From positions 1 to 26,930 of the forward strand of contig CAJUSL010000016.1 in the NCBI GenBank assembly GCA_910589135.1: DNA of 26,930 nucleotides, read 5' to 3'. Source of the DNA: an uncultured Eggerthellaceae bacterium. GTDB lineage: Bacteria; Actinomycetota; Coriobacteriia; Coriobacteriales; Eggerthellaceae. This document shows, piece after piece, positions 1 to 8,955 of this stretch (positions are counted from its first letter, which is position 1; every line of letters starts with the position of its first letter). The position numbers and the translations under genes were made by a program. The notes below the pieces were generated by a model. That model worked only from the letters and a program-made list of their open reading frames with translations, searched no databases and was not told the origin of the DNA.

Positions 1-1561
1 CCTGAACGAATCCACACGTGCTGCACGTGCACGACCGGCTCACATCGAAGAAGAGATTAGAGGACGGGGCAGTCCATGGACCGAACGCATGGGGTGCCTG
101 CCCGAAACGGTTGTCGCATTCCGTACAGCTCTTCCAATGAGCTGCAGCGTCGAACTGCCACTCGGTCAGGGTTTCGTGGGAGCAAATCACATCAACCTGC
201 AAATAGCTATCGTTCAGCGTAAAGACGTCTTTTGACTCCGTCTTAACATATAAAATATCCAACGCACGATCGCCCCATACCCTCTTTCGCAGCTCCGCGA
301 CAACCATTGGATAGAAGGCGTGGTAAACCTCTTTAAAGGGGGCATAACGATCCAGAGCAACCGTGAAACTTTCGTTCCCCTGGGTGAGCTTCTGCCTGAT
401 TTCTGTCTCCGCCTTTGATACGTATTTGGCCACCTCACCAGACCTGAAAAGATAATTCGCGGCAGTGGAGTTGCACGGATAGGCAGGGTTCCGCCTATAA
501 CCGTCATGGACCAGCTCGCTCATCTCGTCGGTGATACCGAAATACACGTTCTCGAACGGCGCAGTAGCGTCGTCGTCTTTCGTCGGGTCTACCTGCGTCC
601 ACACCCCGTCCAAGCGGACCGTAGCCCATACGTGGCCGTTGGCAGGCGTGCGCACGCACTGAATTCTGGACCGGACGAGAAGCATCTTGAGCGCCTGGTA
701 ATACCCTTCGCAAACAGCCTTGCCCTTCGCGAAAGCGCCCAACGCGCTTGACTCCTTATACGAGTAATCGTACTCGACGTTGTCCACGATGAAGTTGTTG
801 TAGAAAAGGGCCTTCTCGTATTCGGTCTTATAGCCTTTCGCGTTGCATTCGTCGACGACGCGCTGCGCAAGGTCCTCGACACGAGGGTACGCCAAATCGT
901 TGACTACAATTCGCTCGGTTAGGCTCTTGAAGCCGTTGGTAACCGTGTCGCGAACGCTGCAATATAGGTAATAAGTTCCAGAAGCGACGAACGTATAGAC
1001 AAACGTATTGGCGTCCGAGAAACCCGAACTAGTCATGTTGTGCACAATGGAGCGCTCTCCGTCTATGTCCAACGAAACAGACGTGAACATATACTGATAA
1101 GAACCCGATCCGCCAGTGGCGCTGAGCGCAAACGTGACCGGCTGACCGCAAGCGATGCTTCCCGTGCCGGTAGTGGGGGCTCCTGAGTAGTCCAACCGTG
1201 GCGCAAGTGATGCTGAGCTAAGCGTAACGGGGTTGTCGTCCGATACGGAGGTGTCACGGATTTGGCTTGCGCCATTAAACGCGACATCCTGCAATTCGGA
1301 CGAAAAGTCAACACCCTGCGCGGCATCAACTTCACCCGGCAGAGCACCGGCGAGAGAGCCTTCGTCGGCGGAACCGCCCCCAACCGCCACGCCATCCGTT
1401 GCCCCCTCATCGGAATCGCCCGCATTCGCAACGCCGCCCAAATCCGCTGAAGCAAACTCAGCCGTCTCCGCGAATGCGCTCAAAGGAACGACCGGCAAGA
1501 CGAGCATCGCCGAAAGAAATGCGCCAAGAATCCCTCTTGCAACGCAGCAAGTGCCCTTCAT
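1..1561 (-). CDS. Secreted transglutaminase-like cell-surface protein (partial, C-terminus off window)
   Basis: The frame is open from an ATG at 1561 down to base 1, about 520 codons, and the 3' end lies outside the window. Residues 1-31 form a signal peptide (hydrophobic run, then a SAFA-type cleavage site). A low-complexity Asp/Gly/Ala-rich linker follows, then an Ig/PKD-like segment (about 120-200), then a transglutaminase-like core. The core has the Cys-His-Asp triad expected of the family: C284 in KAVCEGYY, H310 in NGHVW and D325 in QVDPT. Near the edge are CxxC pairs (C479/C482 and C513/C516) in a context resembling the short Cys-pair repeats of gut-bacterial surface proteins. GGGAG lies upstream of the ATG. 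It probably acts outside the cell as a protease or crosslinking-type hydrolase; the substrate is unknown. Domain assignment is firm, biochemical role is not. Confidence 0.82.
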   Translation of the reverse strand, partial: MKGTCCVARGILGAFLSAMLVLPVVPLSAFAETAEFASADLGGVANAGDSDEGATDGVAVGGGSADEGSLAGALPGEVDAAQGVDFSSELQDVAFNGASQIRDTSVSDDNPVTLSSASLAPRLDYSGAPTTGTGSIACGQPVTFALSATGGSGSYQYMFTSVSLDIDGERSIVHNMTSSGFSDANTFVYTFVASGTYYLYCSVRDTVTNGFKSLTERIVVNDLAYPRVEDLAQRVVDECNAKGYKTEYEKALFYNNFIVDNVEYDYSYKESSALGAFAKGKAVCEGYYQALKMLLVRSRIQCVRTPANGHVWATVRLDGVWTQVDPTKDDDATAPFENVYFGITDEMSELVHDGYRRNPAYPCNSTAANYLFRSGEVAKYVSKAETEIRQKLTQGNESFTVALDRYAPFKEVYHAFYPMVVAELRKRVWGDRALDILYVKTESKDVFTLNDSYLQVDVICSHETLTEWQFDAAAHWKSCTECDNRFGQAPHAFGPWTAPSSNLFFDVSRSCTCSTCGFVQ

Positions 1562-1631
1562 AAGCCACTCCCGCCATTAGATCCTAGGAACTTGTGGGAA
1601 ACACATGCGATCAAGACGACGCTGTTGGTTC

Positions 1632-1661
1632 ATTATCGCAAAATAGCACCGCAAGATGCAA
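1632..1661 (-). promoter_or_regulatory. Putative promoter of the transglutaminase-like gene
   Basis: On the minus strand TTGCAT (1656-1661) and GATAAT (1632-1637) are 18 bases apart, predicting a start near 1625 and a leader of about 64 bases. This is a consensus match only. The rest of 1562-1804 shows no other element I can support, and no convincing plus-strand promoter for the downstream operon. Confidence 0.35.
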
Positions 1662-1804
1662 TCGCCCGGCAAAGGATGTATATTGTTTTCTTGCTCGCTG
1701 TCACGAAATCAATACAAGCCTAGAAGGTTGTGGTGACCGCGGTTTCGTCATACATCCTTTCACTCGAGCAAGGCTAGAACTCAACCGTCCGCATGGAGGC
1801 TTAC

Positions 1805-3769
1805 ATGCTCGAACCATTAGCAAACATACTGTCGATGATAATGTGGCCGTTCTACGACCTCACGCAAAACTGGTGGATCACCATCCTGCTGTTCACGATA
1901 GTCATCAAGGTCATACTGATGCCGCTCTCCCTCTGGGTGCAGAGGAACTGCATTCGCATGGTAGAGATCATGCCCGAGGCCAACCGCATCAAGGTGCGCT
2001 ACTTCGGTGACAGCGAAGCCATCGGCGAGAAGCAAAACGCACTCTATAAAGAGAAGCGCTACCACCCGATGCTCAGCCTCATCCCCCTCGCGGTGCAAGT
2101 AATTATCCTGTTCGGCCTGGTGGACGTGATACACATGATCACCGACAACGGCGCGCCCGGCACCGAATTCCTGGGAATGGTCCCCTTCGAGGACGGCGGC
2201 ATATCTTGGGTCATGCCCCTCCTTGCCGGCCTGTCCGCCGTGGCACTCGGCTTCGCCCAGAACCGCATCAATCCGCTGCAGAAGGAGCAGTCCCGCGCCG
2301 AGAAGAACACCACCAACGGCCTGTCCATCGCGCTGTCGCTGTTCCTCGGCGTCTTCGTGGCGGCAGGGATGGCCTTCTACTGGATCTGCTCCAACGTCAC
2401 GGCAATCATCGTCCAGTGGCTCTGCAACGTGATTATCAACCCCAGGAAGTACATCGACTACGCTGCCCTGGAGGAAAGCAATCGCGACCTGGAGGCGCTC
2501 AACAGCCTGGAAAGCGCAAAATCGAAATGGTGGAAGCCGAACCCACTACTGAAGCGCGAGAAGCAGGACTATAAGCGGTTCTTCTCCATCATGGACAAGC
2601 ACATCGTCTTCTACTCGGAGGGCAGCGGCTTCTACAAATACTTCCGCGGGGCGATCGAGTACCTTCTGGCACATTCCGATATCTACATCCACTACGTAAC
2701 CAACGACCCCGACGACCAAATCTTCAAGATCGCCGAAAGCGAGCCTCGCATCTTCCCCTACTACATCAGCGAGAAGCGTGCCATCACGCTGTTCATGAAG
2801 ATGGACGCCGACGTGGTGGTGACCACCCTCGGCGACTTGGACAACTTTTACATAAAGAGGTCGTACGTACGCGACGATATCGAGTACGTGTATATGTTCC
2901 ACCACACGACCTCGATGGACATGACATCCACGGTCGGCGAGTACGACAACTACGACACTCTTCTGTGCACCGGCCCACACCAGATAGACGAAATGCGCCA
3001 GATCGAGGAAATCAGGGGCATCAAGAAGAAGAACCTCGTGGCGACGGGCTACGACCTGATCGACAGGGAGATCGCCGACTACGAGAACCGCATCAGCATG
3101 CTGGCGTCAAACAGTCGCCCCACCATCCTGCTCGCCCCCAGCTGGCAGGAAGACAACCTGCTCGACAGCTGCGTGGACGACCTTATCCAATCCGTGCTTG
3201 ACAAGGGTTACCGAATCGTCGTGCGCCCTCACCCGGAATACACGAAACGGTACCGCGCGCGGTGGGATGCGCTCAAACAGAGATATGCCGACCGGTCCGA
3301 GGAGGAGCTGTACTTCGAGAAGGACTTCTCGTCCAACGACACCATCCTGCTCGCAGACGTGCTGGTGACGGACTGGTCGTCGGTCTTCTGCGAGTTCTCC
3401 TTCGCCACGCTGAAGCCTTCCATCTTCATCGACACCACACCGAAGGTACGCAACCCGAACTGGCGCGACTACGGGCTCGACTCGACCGACATCTCCCTCA
3501 GGAACCGGGTCGGCAAGTCGATTGCACCCGCCGACGTGCGCGAGCAGTTCCCCGTGGTCGTCAAGGACATGGTCGAGAACAAGGGTCGCTGGCGCGGCCA
3601 GATCGAAGAAATACGGAACGGCTTCTTCTTCAACCTTGGAAGCGGCGGAGACGCTGCAGGCGAATACCTTCTGGAAACCGTCCTTGTGCATCAGGAAGAG
3701 AAGCGCGAAGACACTTCCAACAACAGACGCAACGACAAGCCCCAACAGGACGACGGCAAGGCAGCTTAG
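1805..3769 (+). CDS. YidC/Oxa1-like insertase domain fused to CDP-glycerol glycerophosphotransferase
   Basis: A 654-aa fusion. Residues 1-215 look like the core of YidC/Oxa1/60KD_IMP insertases: membrane segments near 22-42, 88-112, 135-150 and 172-210, a basic residue (K) inside the first segment, and the cytoplasmic loop with Q, PE and KVRY-type positions. After a charged linker (216-250), residues 255-620 match the TagB/TagF-type glycerophosphotransferase fold, with VRPHPE at about 473-478 and the DVLVTDWSS nucleotide-binding motif at 518-526. The usual WHG motif is replaced by FHH near 365. The family transfers glycerol-phosphate from CDP-glycerol to a growing polymer. I chose ATG 1805 because GGAGG (1795-1799) sits five bases upstream; the in-frame ATG at 1793 has no such site. 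The next gene starts 8 bases after the stop. Whether the insertase part moves proteins or only anchors the enzyme is unknown. Confidence 0.85.
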   Translation: MLEPLANILSMIMWPFYDLTQNWWITILLFTIVIKVILMPLSLWVQRNCIRMVEIMPEANRIKVRYFGDSEAIGEKQNALYKEKRYHPMLSLIPLAVQVIILFGLVDVIHMITDNGAPGTEFLGMVPFEDGGISWVMPLLAGLSAVALGFAQNRINPLQKEQSRAEKNTTNGLSIALSLFLGVFVAAGMAFYWICSNVTAIIVQWLCNVIINPRKYIDYAALEESNRDLEALNSLESAKSKWWKPNPLLKREKQDYKRFFSIMDKHIVFYSEGSGFYKYFRGAIEYLLAHSDIYIHYVTNDPDDQIFKIAESEPRIFPYYISEKRAITLFMKMDADVVVTTLGDLDNFYIKRSYVRDDIEYVYMFHHTTSMDMTSTVGEYDNYDTLLCTGPHQIDEMRQIEEIRGIKKKNLVATGYDLIDREIADYENRISMLASNSRPTILLAPSWQEDNLLDSCVDDLIQSVLDKGYRIVVRPHPEYTKRYRARWDALKQRYADRSEEELYFEKDFSSNDTILLADVLVTDWSSVFCEFSFATLKPSIFIDTTPKVRNPNWRDYGLDSTDISLRNRVGKSIAPADVREQFPVVVKDMVENKGRWRGQIEEIRNGFFFNLGSGGDAAGEYLLETVLVHQEEKREDTSNNRRNDKPQQDDGKAA

Positions 3770-3777
3770 GAGGTCGC

Positions 3778-5898
3778 ATGCTTACCATCATCAACGCAAG
3801 GAAGCTGACGCTGGCCCTGGCAGACGCCGCAGTCGTCGTCGCAATCGCAGCCGTCTTGGGACTGGGCTTCCCCGCGTATGCGTTCGCATACGTGGATCCG
3901 TCGGTCATGACGTACACCATCCAGGCGCTTGCCGGCGTGGCTGTAGCGCTCTCCACCGTCATCGGTGTCGTGTGGCGCCGCGCTAGGCGCAAGGTCTACA
4001 AGACGTTCAACATCGACGAGAACAGGGGCAAGCTCGTCGAGCCTTCGGTGGAACGACTCGATTCCGCGCAGGCGAAGGAAGCGAGCGAGCGCTGCTACGA
4101 TCCGTCGTCGTTCGCATCGCAGGCACGCCGCGACCCCGACCTCAAGCACAAGCCTGACCGCTGGTGGAAACGCGTTCTTCCTGCGGCGCTGGTTTCGACC
4201 TTTGCGACGGGAACGCTGCTGGTCGTGGCGCCGTACGAAATCGTGGCGTCCAACTCGGCTTCGTTGCTTTTCGGCCTCGATGACATATGGGCCCCCGTCG
4301 CCCTTTCCGCGCTTGCGGTAGATGTCGCACTCATCTGCATGCTTTCCCTGCTTCGAGGCAGAGCATTCCGCCTCGCCTGCGCGCTGTTGGTAGCCTTCGG
4401 GCTTTGCTGCTGGGCACAGGCGTTGTTCATGAACTTCGCTTTGCCGGCAGCCGACGGATCCGTCCCACGCTGGGGCGAATACACCACCATAACGGTCGAA
4501 AGCGCCCTGCTTTGGGTTGCCATCTTCGCCCTCGTCATCGTTTTCTCTTTGCGCGGATCCTGGAAAATGCAGCGCGTGCTCCCGTTCGTTGCGGCAGCCA
4601 TGATAGCGGTGCAAGGAGCAGGCGTCGCGTCCTTGTTCCTGGACGCAGGCAACAACGCTTCCGCCGAAGAAAACAGCGCGCAAACCATCAGCGCAAAGCC
4701 TCCCGTCATCACGAAAGAGGGGATGTTCGACCTTGCCCCCAAAGACAACGTCGTCGTGTTCGTGCTGGACACGACCGACACCACCGACACGATACCCCTT
4801 GTCGAGGAACACCCGGAGTCTTTCAAGGAGTTCACGGACTTCACGTTCTTTACCGACGTGTCCGGAGCGATGGTGCCCACGCGCTATGGCACGGGCTTTC
4901 TGTACACCGCCCAGCTCCCCCGGCACGGGGAAGACTTCATGGACTACTACAGAGAACGCTACGATAGGTCCGAGTTCATGAAAGATATCGCCGACTTGAA
5001 CTACTCCATAGGGATATACACCGACAGCTTCCTCAACGGCACGCAATATATGTCCGACTATGTCGACAACCTGCACACATTGGAAGAAAACCCCAAAATT
5101 GCAGCTCCGGAAGCCATCGTGTCTGCTCTGTGGAAGTGCGCGATGTATCGCGACATGACCTGGGCGCTGAAACCCACTTTCTGGTTCTACACCGACGAAA
5201 TCAACGATGCAATAACCTACGTAGAGGAAGACTGGGGCTCCAACTCGCCCTACATCATGAACGATCCGCGCTTTTACGAAGAGCTCACCAACCGAAAGCT
5301 TCGCGTGGTCGACAATGGATTCAAGGGCGATTTCCGCATCCTTCACCTGCTCGGATCCCACGTCCCTTACGTCATGGACGAAAACGCCAAGGCTGTTGCC
5401 ATCGACGACTCCGACCTTGAACGGCAGACGCTCGGCGCAATAAAGATAGTGAGCGAGTACATTCGCCAGATGAAGGAGCTGGGGGTCTACGACAACTCTA
5501 CCGTCATCGTCACGGCAGACCACGGCAAGTTCGACTACGGACCCGGCAAAAACGCCATCGACAGGCCAACGAGCCCAATCATGTTCGTGAAGCCGGCCAA
5601 CCCCAAAAACCCGGGTCAACCCATGGCGGTATCGAACATCCCCATCACGCATGGTCATTTCCATCCGACCGTCATCGAAGCAATGGGCGGCAATTTCTCG
5701 AAGTATGGAACACCTGCGCTCAGCGAGACCGAGAACAACGACCTTCGCTACTACCTGATGACCGTCCACGACGGCAAGGTCGACACGGCACTCAGGGAAT
5801 ATGTTATCGACGGCGACGTCACGGACTTTAAAAACTGGTCCCTGACTGGCGAGGAATGGGATTTCTACATGGATGGGACCCTGCTCAACAATCCTTGA
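3778..5898 (+). CDS. LtaS/sulfatase-superfamily membrane protein (alkaline-phosphatase fold)
   Basis: 706 aa. The N-terminal half carries about seven hydrophobic segments (near 11-30, 44-66, 134-152, 172-192, 196-221, 237-258, 268-288) with a charged cytoplasmic stretch at 67-133. The extracytoplasmic half, about 323-640, has the sulfatase/LTA-synthase layout: VVVFVLDTTDT at 325-335 (metal-binding D331 and candidate nucleophilic Thr), GSHVPY at 526-531, and VTADHG at 578-583. Members include lipoteichoic acid synthase and phosphoglycerol transferases, which move polyol-phosphate groups outside the membrane; true sulfatases use a Cys/Ser nucleophile not seen here. The SD (AGGAGG) overlaps the TAG of the preceding gene, so the two are translationally coupled. 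With the glycerophosphotransferase fusion upstream, a role in polymer assembly or attachment of phospho-groups is inferred. Confidence 0.83.
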   Translation: MLTIINARKLTLALADAAVVVAIAAVLGLGFPAYAFAYVDPSVMTYTIQALAGVAVALSTVIGVVWRRARRKVYKTFNIDENRGKLVEPSVERLDSAQAKEASERCYDPSSFASQARRDPDLKHKPDRWWKRVLPAALVSTFATGTLLVVAPYEIVASNSASLLFGLDDIWAPVALSALAVDVALICMLSLLRGRAFRLACALLVAFGLCCWAQALFMNFALPAADGSVPRWGEYTTITVESALLWVAIFALVIVFSLRGSWKMQRVLPFVAAAMIAVQGAGVASLFLDAGNNASAEENSAQTISAKPPVITKEGMFDLAPKDNVVVFVLDTTDTTDTIPLVEEHPESFKEFTDFTFFTDVSGAMVPTRYGTGFLYTAQLPRHGEDFMDYYRERYDRSEFMKDIADLNYSIGIYTDSFLNGTQYMSDYVDNLHTLEENPKIAAPEAIVSALWKCAMYRDMTWALKPTFWFYTDEINDAITYVEEDWGSNSPYIMNDPRFYEELTNRKLRVVDNGFKGDFRILHLLGSHVPYVMDENAKAVAIDDSDLERQTLGAIKIVSEYIRQMKELGVYDNSTVIVTADHGKFDYGPGKNAIDRPTSPIMFVKPANPKNPGQPMAVSNIPITHGHFHPTVIEAMGGNFSKYGTPALSETENNDLRYYLMTVHDGKVDTALREYVIDGDVTDFKNWSLTGEEWDFYMDGTLLNNP

Positions 5899-5920
5899 TT
5901 GTCCTTAAGTCAATTTCCCC

Positions 5921-6871
5921 TTAGCTCTTCGCCGGCTTCTTCGTGCGGCTGAACAATTCCTTCCAGTCGCTTGCCGCCAGCACGGTGCCGCACAGGATTG
6001 CGATGCAGCATACGATTTCGATGGGACCAGGGATGGCGCCCAACAAGATCACGCCGAACAGGACCGCCCATGCCGAATACGAGATGTTCAGCGCCATGCC
6101 CTTCGCCGCGCCGATGACGGAGATTCCCTTGTAGTAGAACAGGTACGACACGGCGCCCGCCAAACCCGCAAGGGCCACCACGCCGGTTGCGGCGGTGGGA
6201 ATCGCCGACAGCGTGAACAGCCACGCGCCGAACATCGGCAGCACGAACACGCAGTAGACGAGGGCCGACGTGGTCTCCCTGATTTGCAGCGCCGTCTCGT
6301 TGTCGACTGCGTCGTCCCTCATGCCCCAGGCGCACAGCACGGCTTCGGAACCCCAGCCGACCACGCATGCAAGGGCGCCGAGCAGGCCCACGACGGGGTC
6401 GCCCACCACCGTAGTGTCGGCGCTCAAATACCCCATGGCTATGATGCCGGCCAGGGCCACGAACAAGGCAACCACCTGCTTCGCCGACATCCTTTCCTTC
6501 AGCAGAAGCACCGCCATGACTGTTCCAAAGGCGGGATAGAACGAGGAGATGATGGCGGTGTAGCCGGCTCCGATGTTGTTGATCGCGATGACGTAGCCAG
6601 TCATGCCGACCGGCCCGCCGAGCAACGCTCCCAGCATGACCACTTTCCCGCTGCGCGTCTTAAGCGCGGCGAGCGTGTCCTTCAAGCGGCGTCGGACCGC
6701 CATGTAGAGGAACAGCCAGAACGCGCAGAAAACATCGTGCAGGGCCGCCCCGACGATGGCGGCCAAAGCCAGCGCCTCCTCGGTGCCGATGTAGGGGCTC
6801 ATTGCGAGCCCGATACCCAAGATTACCGTGTCGAGGCCCCACAGAAGGCCGCTTGCCAGTCCGTATTTCAT
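5921..6871 (-). CDS. EamA/DMT-family transporter, LicB-like (choline uptake candidate)
   Basis: 316 aa with about ten hydrophobic segments and the internal duplication typical of drug/metabolite transporters. Its ATG overlaps the TGA of the upstream LicA/LicC gene by four bases (ATGA at 6871-6868), so the two are co-translated. In lic operons a DMT-family permease (LicB) supplies choline to LicA and LicC, and this exact pairing supports choline or an analogous amino-alcohol as substrate. Sequence alone cannot separate LicB from other EamA proteins. The gene converges on the LtaS-like gene with only 22 bases between stops and no recognisable terminator. Confidence 0.78.
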   Translation of the reverse strand: MKYGLASGLLWGLDTVILGIGLAMSPYIGTEEALALAAIVGAALHDVFCAFWLFLYMAVRRRLKDTLAALKTRSGKVVMLGALLGGPVGMTGYVIAINNIGAGYTAIISSFYPAFGTVMAVLLLKERMSAKQVVALFVALAGIIAMGYLSADTTVVGDPVVGLLGALACVVGWGSEAVLCAWGMRDDAVDNETALQIRETTSALVYCVFVLPMFGAWLFTLSAIPTAATGVVALAGLAGAVSYLFYYKGISVIGAAKGMALNISYSAWAVLFGVILLGAIPGPIEIVCCIAILCGTVLAASDWKELFSRTKKPAKS

Positions 6872-8751
6872 GCCGTCCGCTCTCCCCTGCTGTCAGTCTC
6901 GTACATCGCCAACGCCCTTCCCAGGTATTCCTTCGCATACCGGTAGTAGACGTACAGCCACTCCCCTACGTTGTCTCCCTCGGACTCCTTGACCAGCGAC
7001 CACACATACCAGCACCATCCGGCAAATGCGACATAGGCGAAATTGTGGCGCACCTCCTCGTTGTTGGGCACGCGGCCAAAGTAATGCTCGAGCGCGCGGC
7101 GCGCCTCGGTTTCGCGCAGCTCGCACGTGACGACGAAGGTACCGAAGTCGTTCGCGTAGTCGGACATGCCCGCGTATTCCCAGTCAATGAGCGAGACGTT
7201 GCCACTTTGGCTCACCAAAAGATTGAGATAGAAGAAGTCGTTGTGGCACAGGCACTTCTCGGACTCGTCCGCAAGCACCAACGCATGCAGGCGATCGACC
7301 TTTTCGGCAAGCGCCCGGAAGTCGGGCGCGTCGATCGAGGCGCGTTCCTTCAGCAAGGCTTCGTAGCGCTTGCTCTCGTCGTAGAAGTCGAATTCGCGGT
7401 CGATGGAGATGTCCTCCTCGTGAAGCCTCCTCGCGATGTCCATCGCCGTGGCGAGCTGGGCGTCGTCATGGGGGTCGAGATGGCGGCACTCGGGTATGAA
7501 TTTCGACAGCTTCCATCCTTTGTGTGGGTCGGCATGCACGAACGTGTTGTCGATTCCGAGCTCCTTCGCCAAGCGAAGGGCGCTGGCTTCGGCCGCCCTG
7601 TCCACCAGCTGCTCCGTTCCGACGCCGGGATGCCGATAAACGTACTCGCCTTCGTCGGTGCGGAAGTGGCACGAGAGATTGGTGAGGCCCTGCTTAAGCG
7701 GGTAGATGTCCCGTATTTCGCTCCTGCTGCAACCAAGGGTCGCCGTGATGTTGTTGAATGCGTCCGAGTCCACGTTTTCGAGAAAGAACGGGTCGAATTC
7801 GCGCAGCTCGTCGAGGGAGTCGAACTCGTAAATCACGCCCTGCCCGTAGTCGCGTGCCACCATGGAAAGGTCATCGATATGGTCGATGTAGAGCTCTTCC
7901 CAGAGCTTGTCGGCGGTCTGCGGAAGGTCGTACTCGGCAACCAGAATTTCACGGAACTGCTCCGAGAAGGCGCGGTCGAAGTAGGCGTGACCGATCATGT
8001 ACAGAGCGTCGGAGCCCCCGATTGTAACCGCCGTGATTCGACCGCGAGGGCCCAGGGACATGCACCACTCCTTCGTGGGTCCATCGGCATGCTCTGCCGA
8101 ATAATACGCGCCCCATTCGTATTTGGAGAACGGGTTCCTTACGTAGTAGTCATCGGAAGAGCAGACCAATGAGTTGGCCAGCCTGTCACGGACGGCATAC
8201 AGGGACGAGTTGTTGTTGCGCGACGCGAACTCGTGGTTGACGACGATGGTGACGCCATATTTGTCCTCAAGGTAGAAGAAAGCCTCCTGCTTGTAGCCGA
8301 CAACGACGATGATGTCGTCGATGCCGGCTGCTTGGAGTTGTTCAATCAGGCGCTCTATCAGCACCTCGCCACGGACGTTGAGCAGGCCCTTGGGCTTCTC
8401 GTACGAAATGGGTGCGAATCGAGAAGAGAGGCCTGCGGCCATGATGATTGCGTTGTCGACCTTGAAGGGCGCGAGGGCCTGCTCGCCTGCCGGCGTGAGT
8501 TTGCGTTCGGCTGATTTACCCCCTACGATGAGGCCCGCTTCGGCCAGTTGCTTTAATGCGCTGTTGACGGTGCCGATGGAAAGCCCGGTCGCTTCCGCCA
8601 TCTCCTGCTGCTTTGCTTCGGGGTTGCGCCTGACGCAGTCGAGGACTGCGAAGGTGTTCTTGGTGAGGGATGCAGGTTGGCAACCGACTCCCCTTTTATT
8701 CCCAGATGCATTTTTTCCAAATGTATTTTCCGCAACCGCGCGTTCCCGCAT
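6868..8751 (-). CDS. Three-domain protein: winged helix, LicC-like cytidylyltransferase, LicA-like choline kinase
   Basis: 627 aa. Residues 30-78 form a MarR/ArsR-like winged helix (QQEMAEATGLSIGTVNSALKQL). Residues 99-325 are a nucleotidyltransferase: AIIMAAGLSSRF at 101-112, EKPKGLL at 118-124, VVVGYK at 149-154; this is the LicC type that makes CDP-choline from phosphocholine and CTP. Residues 348-620 are a choline/ethanolamine kinase fold: HNDFFYLN (Brenner motif, 503-510) and IDWEYAG (522-528), the LicA type. The protein therefore carries both steps from choline to CDP-choline. The ATG at 8751 has AGGA very close upstream, a poor fit, so the start is uncertain, but nothing essential lies before residue 28. 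The winged helix may regulate the operon's own promoter; that is inference. Confidence 0.86.
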   Translation of the reverse strand: MRERAVAENTFGKNASGNKRGVGCQPASLTKNTFAVLDCVRRNPEAKQQEMAEATGLSIGTVNSALKQLAEAGLIVGGKSAERKLTPAGEQALAPFKVDNAIIMAAGLSSRFAPISYEKPKGLLNVRGEVLIERLIEQLQAAGIDDIIVVVGYKQEAFFYLEDKYGVTIVVNHEFASRNNNSSLYAVRDRLANSLVCSSDDYYVRNPFSKYEWGAYYSAEHADGPTKEWCMSLGPRGRITAVTIGGSDALYMIGHAYFDRAFSEQFREILVAEYDLPQTADKLWEELYIDHIDDLSMVARDYGQGVIYEFDSLDELREFDPFFLENVDSDAFNNITATLGCSRSEIRDIYPLKQGLTNLSCHFRTDEGEYVYRHPGVGTEQLVDRAAEASALRLAKELGIDNTFVHADPHKGWKLSKFIPECRHLDPHDDAQLATAMDIARRLHEEDISIDREFDFYDESKRYEALLKERASIDAPDFRALAEKVDRLHALVLADESEKCLCHNDFFYLNLLVSQSGNVSLIDWEYAGMSDYANDFGTFVVTCELRETEARRALEHYFGRVPNNEEVRHNFAYVAFAGWCWYVWSLVKESEGDNVGEWLYVYYRYAKEYLGRALAMYETDSRGERTA

Positions 8752-8794
8752 TTCCTATCGCCTCGAATTGGTTGGCTACATTGAGATTTTCAAT

Positions 8795-8822
8795 ATTATA
8801 ACCATTTCTAGCGATTTTGAAA
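8795..8822 (-). promoter_or_regulatory. Putative promoter of the lic-like operon with adjacent inverted repeat
   Basis: The minus strand carries a perfect TATAAT (8795-8800), giving a leader of about 37 bases to the 8751 start. The -35 candidate TTTCAA (8817-8822) is weak and lies inside the palindrome GATTTTGAAATC (8813-8824), a possible operator, perhaps for the operon's own winged-helix domain. Confidence 0.42.
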
Positions 8823-8955
8823 TCAGAGCGATGTGCATACTAGAAACTAAGTCTTTGGTTGAATCTCAAAACGCAATCCGGAAAAGCTAACCGCAAAAAA
8901 AGAAACGTATCTGCTTAGCCTCGTCAACAAAGCGGATATAGGCAAAACACGCATC

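Noticed and set aside
3107..5769. Long minus-strand frames (3107-3745, 3766-5769) opposite the envelope operon
   Set aside because: They mirror the codon structure of well-supported plus-strand genes, have odd His/Arg/Val-rich composition and no SD or family motif.
6802..8172. 456-codon plus-strand frame opposite the lic-like gene
   Set aside because: LicA and LicC catalytic motifs are all on the minus strand.
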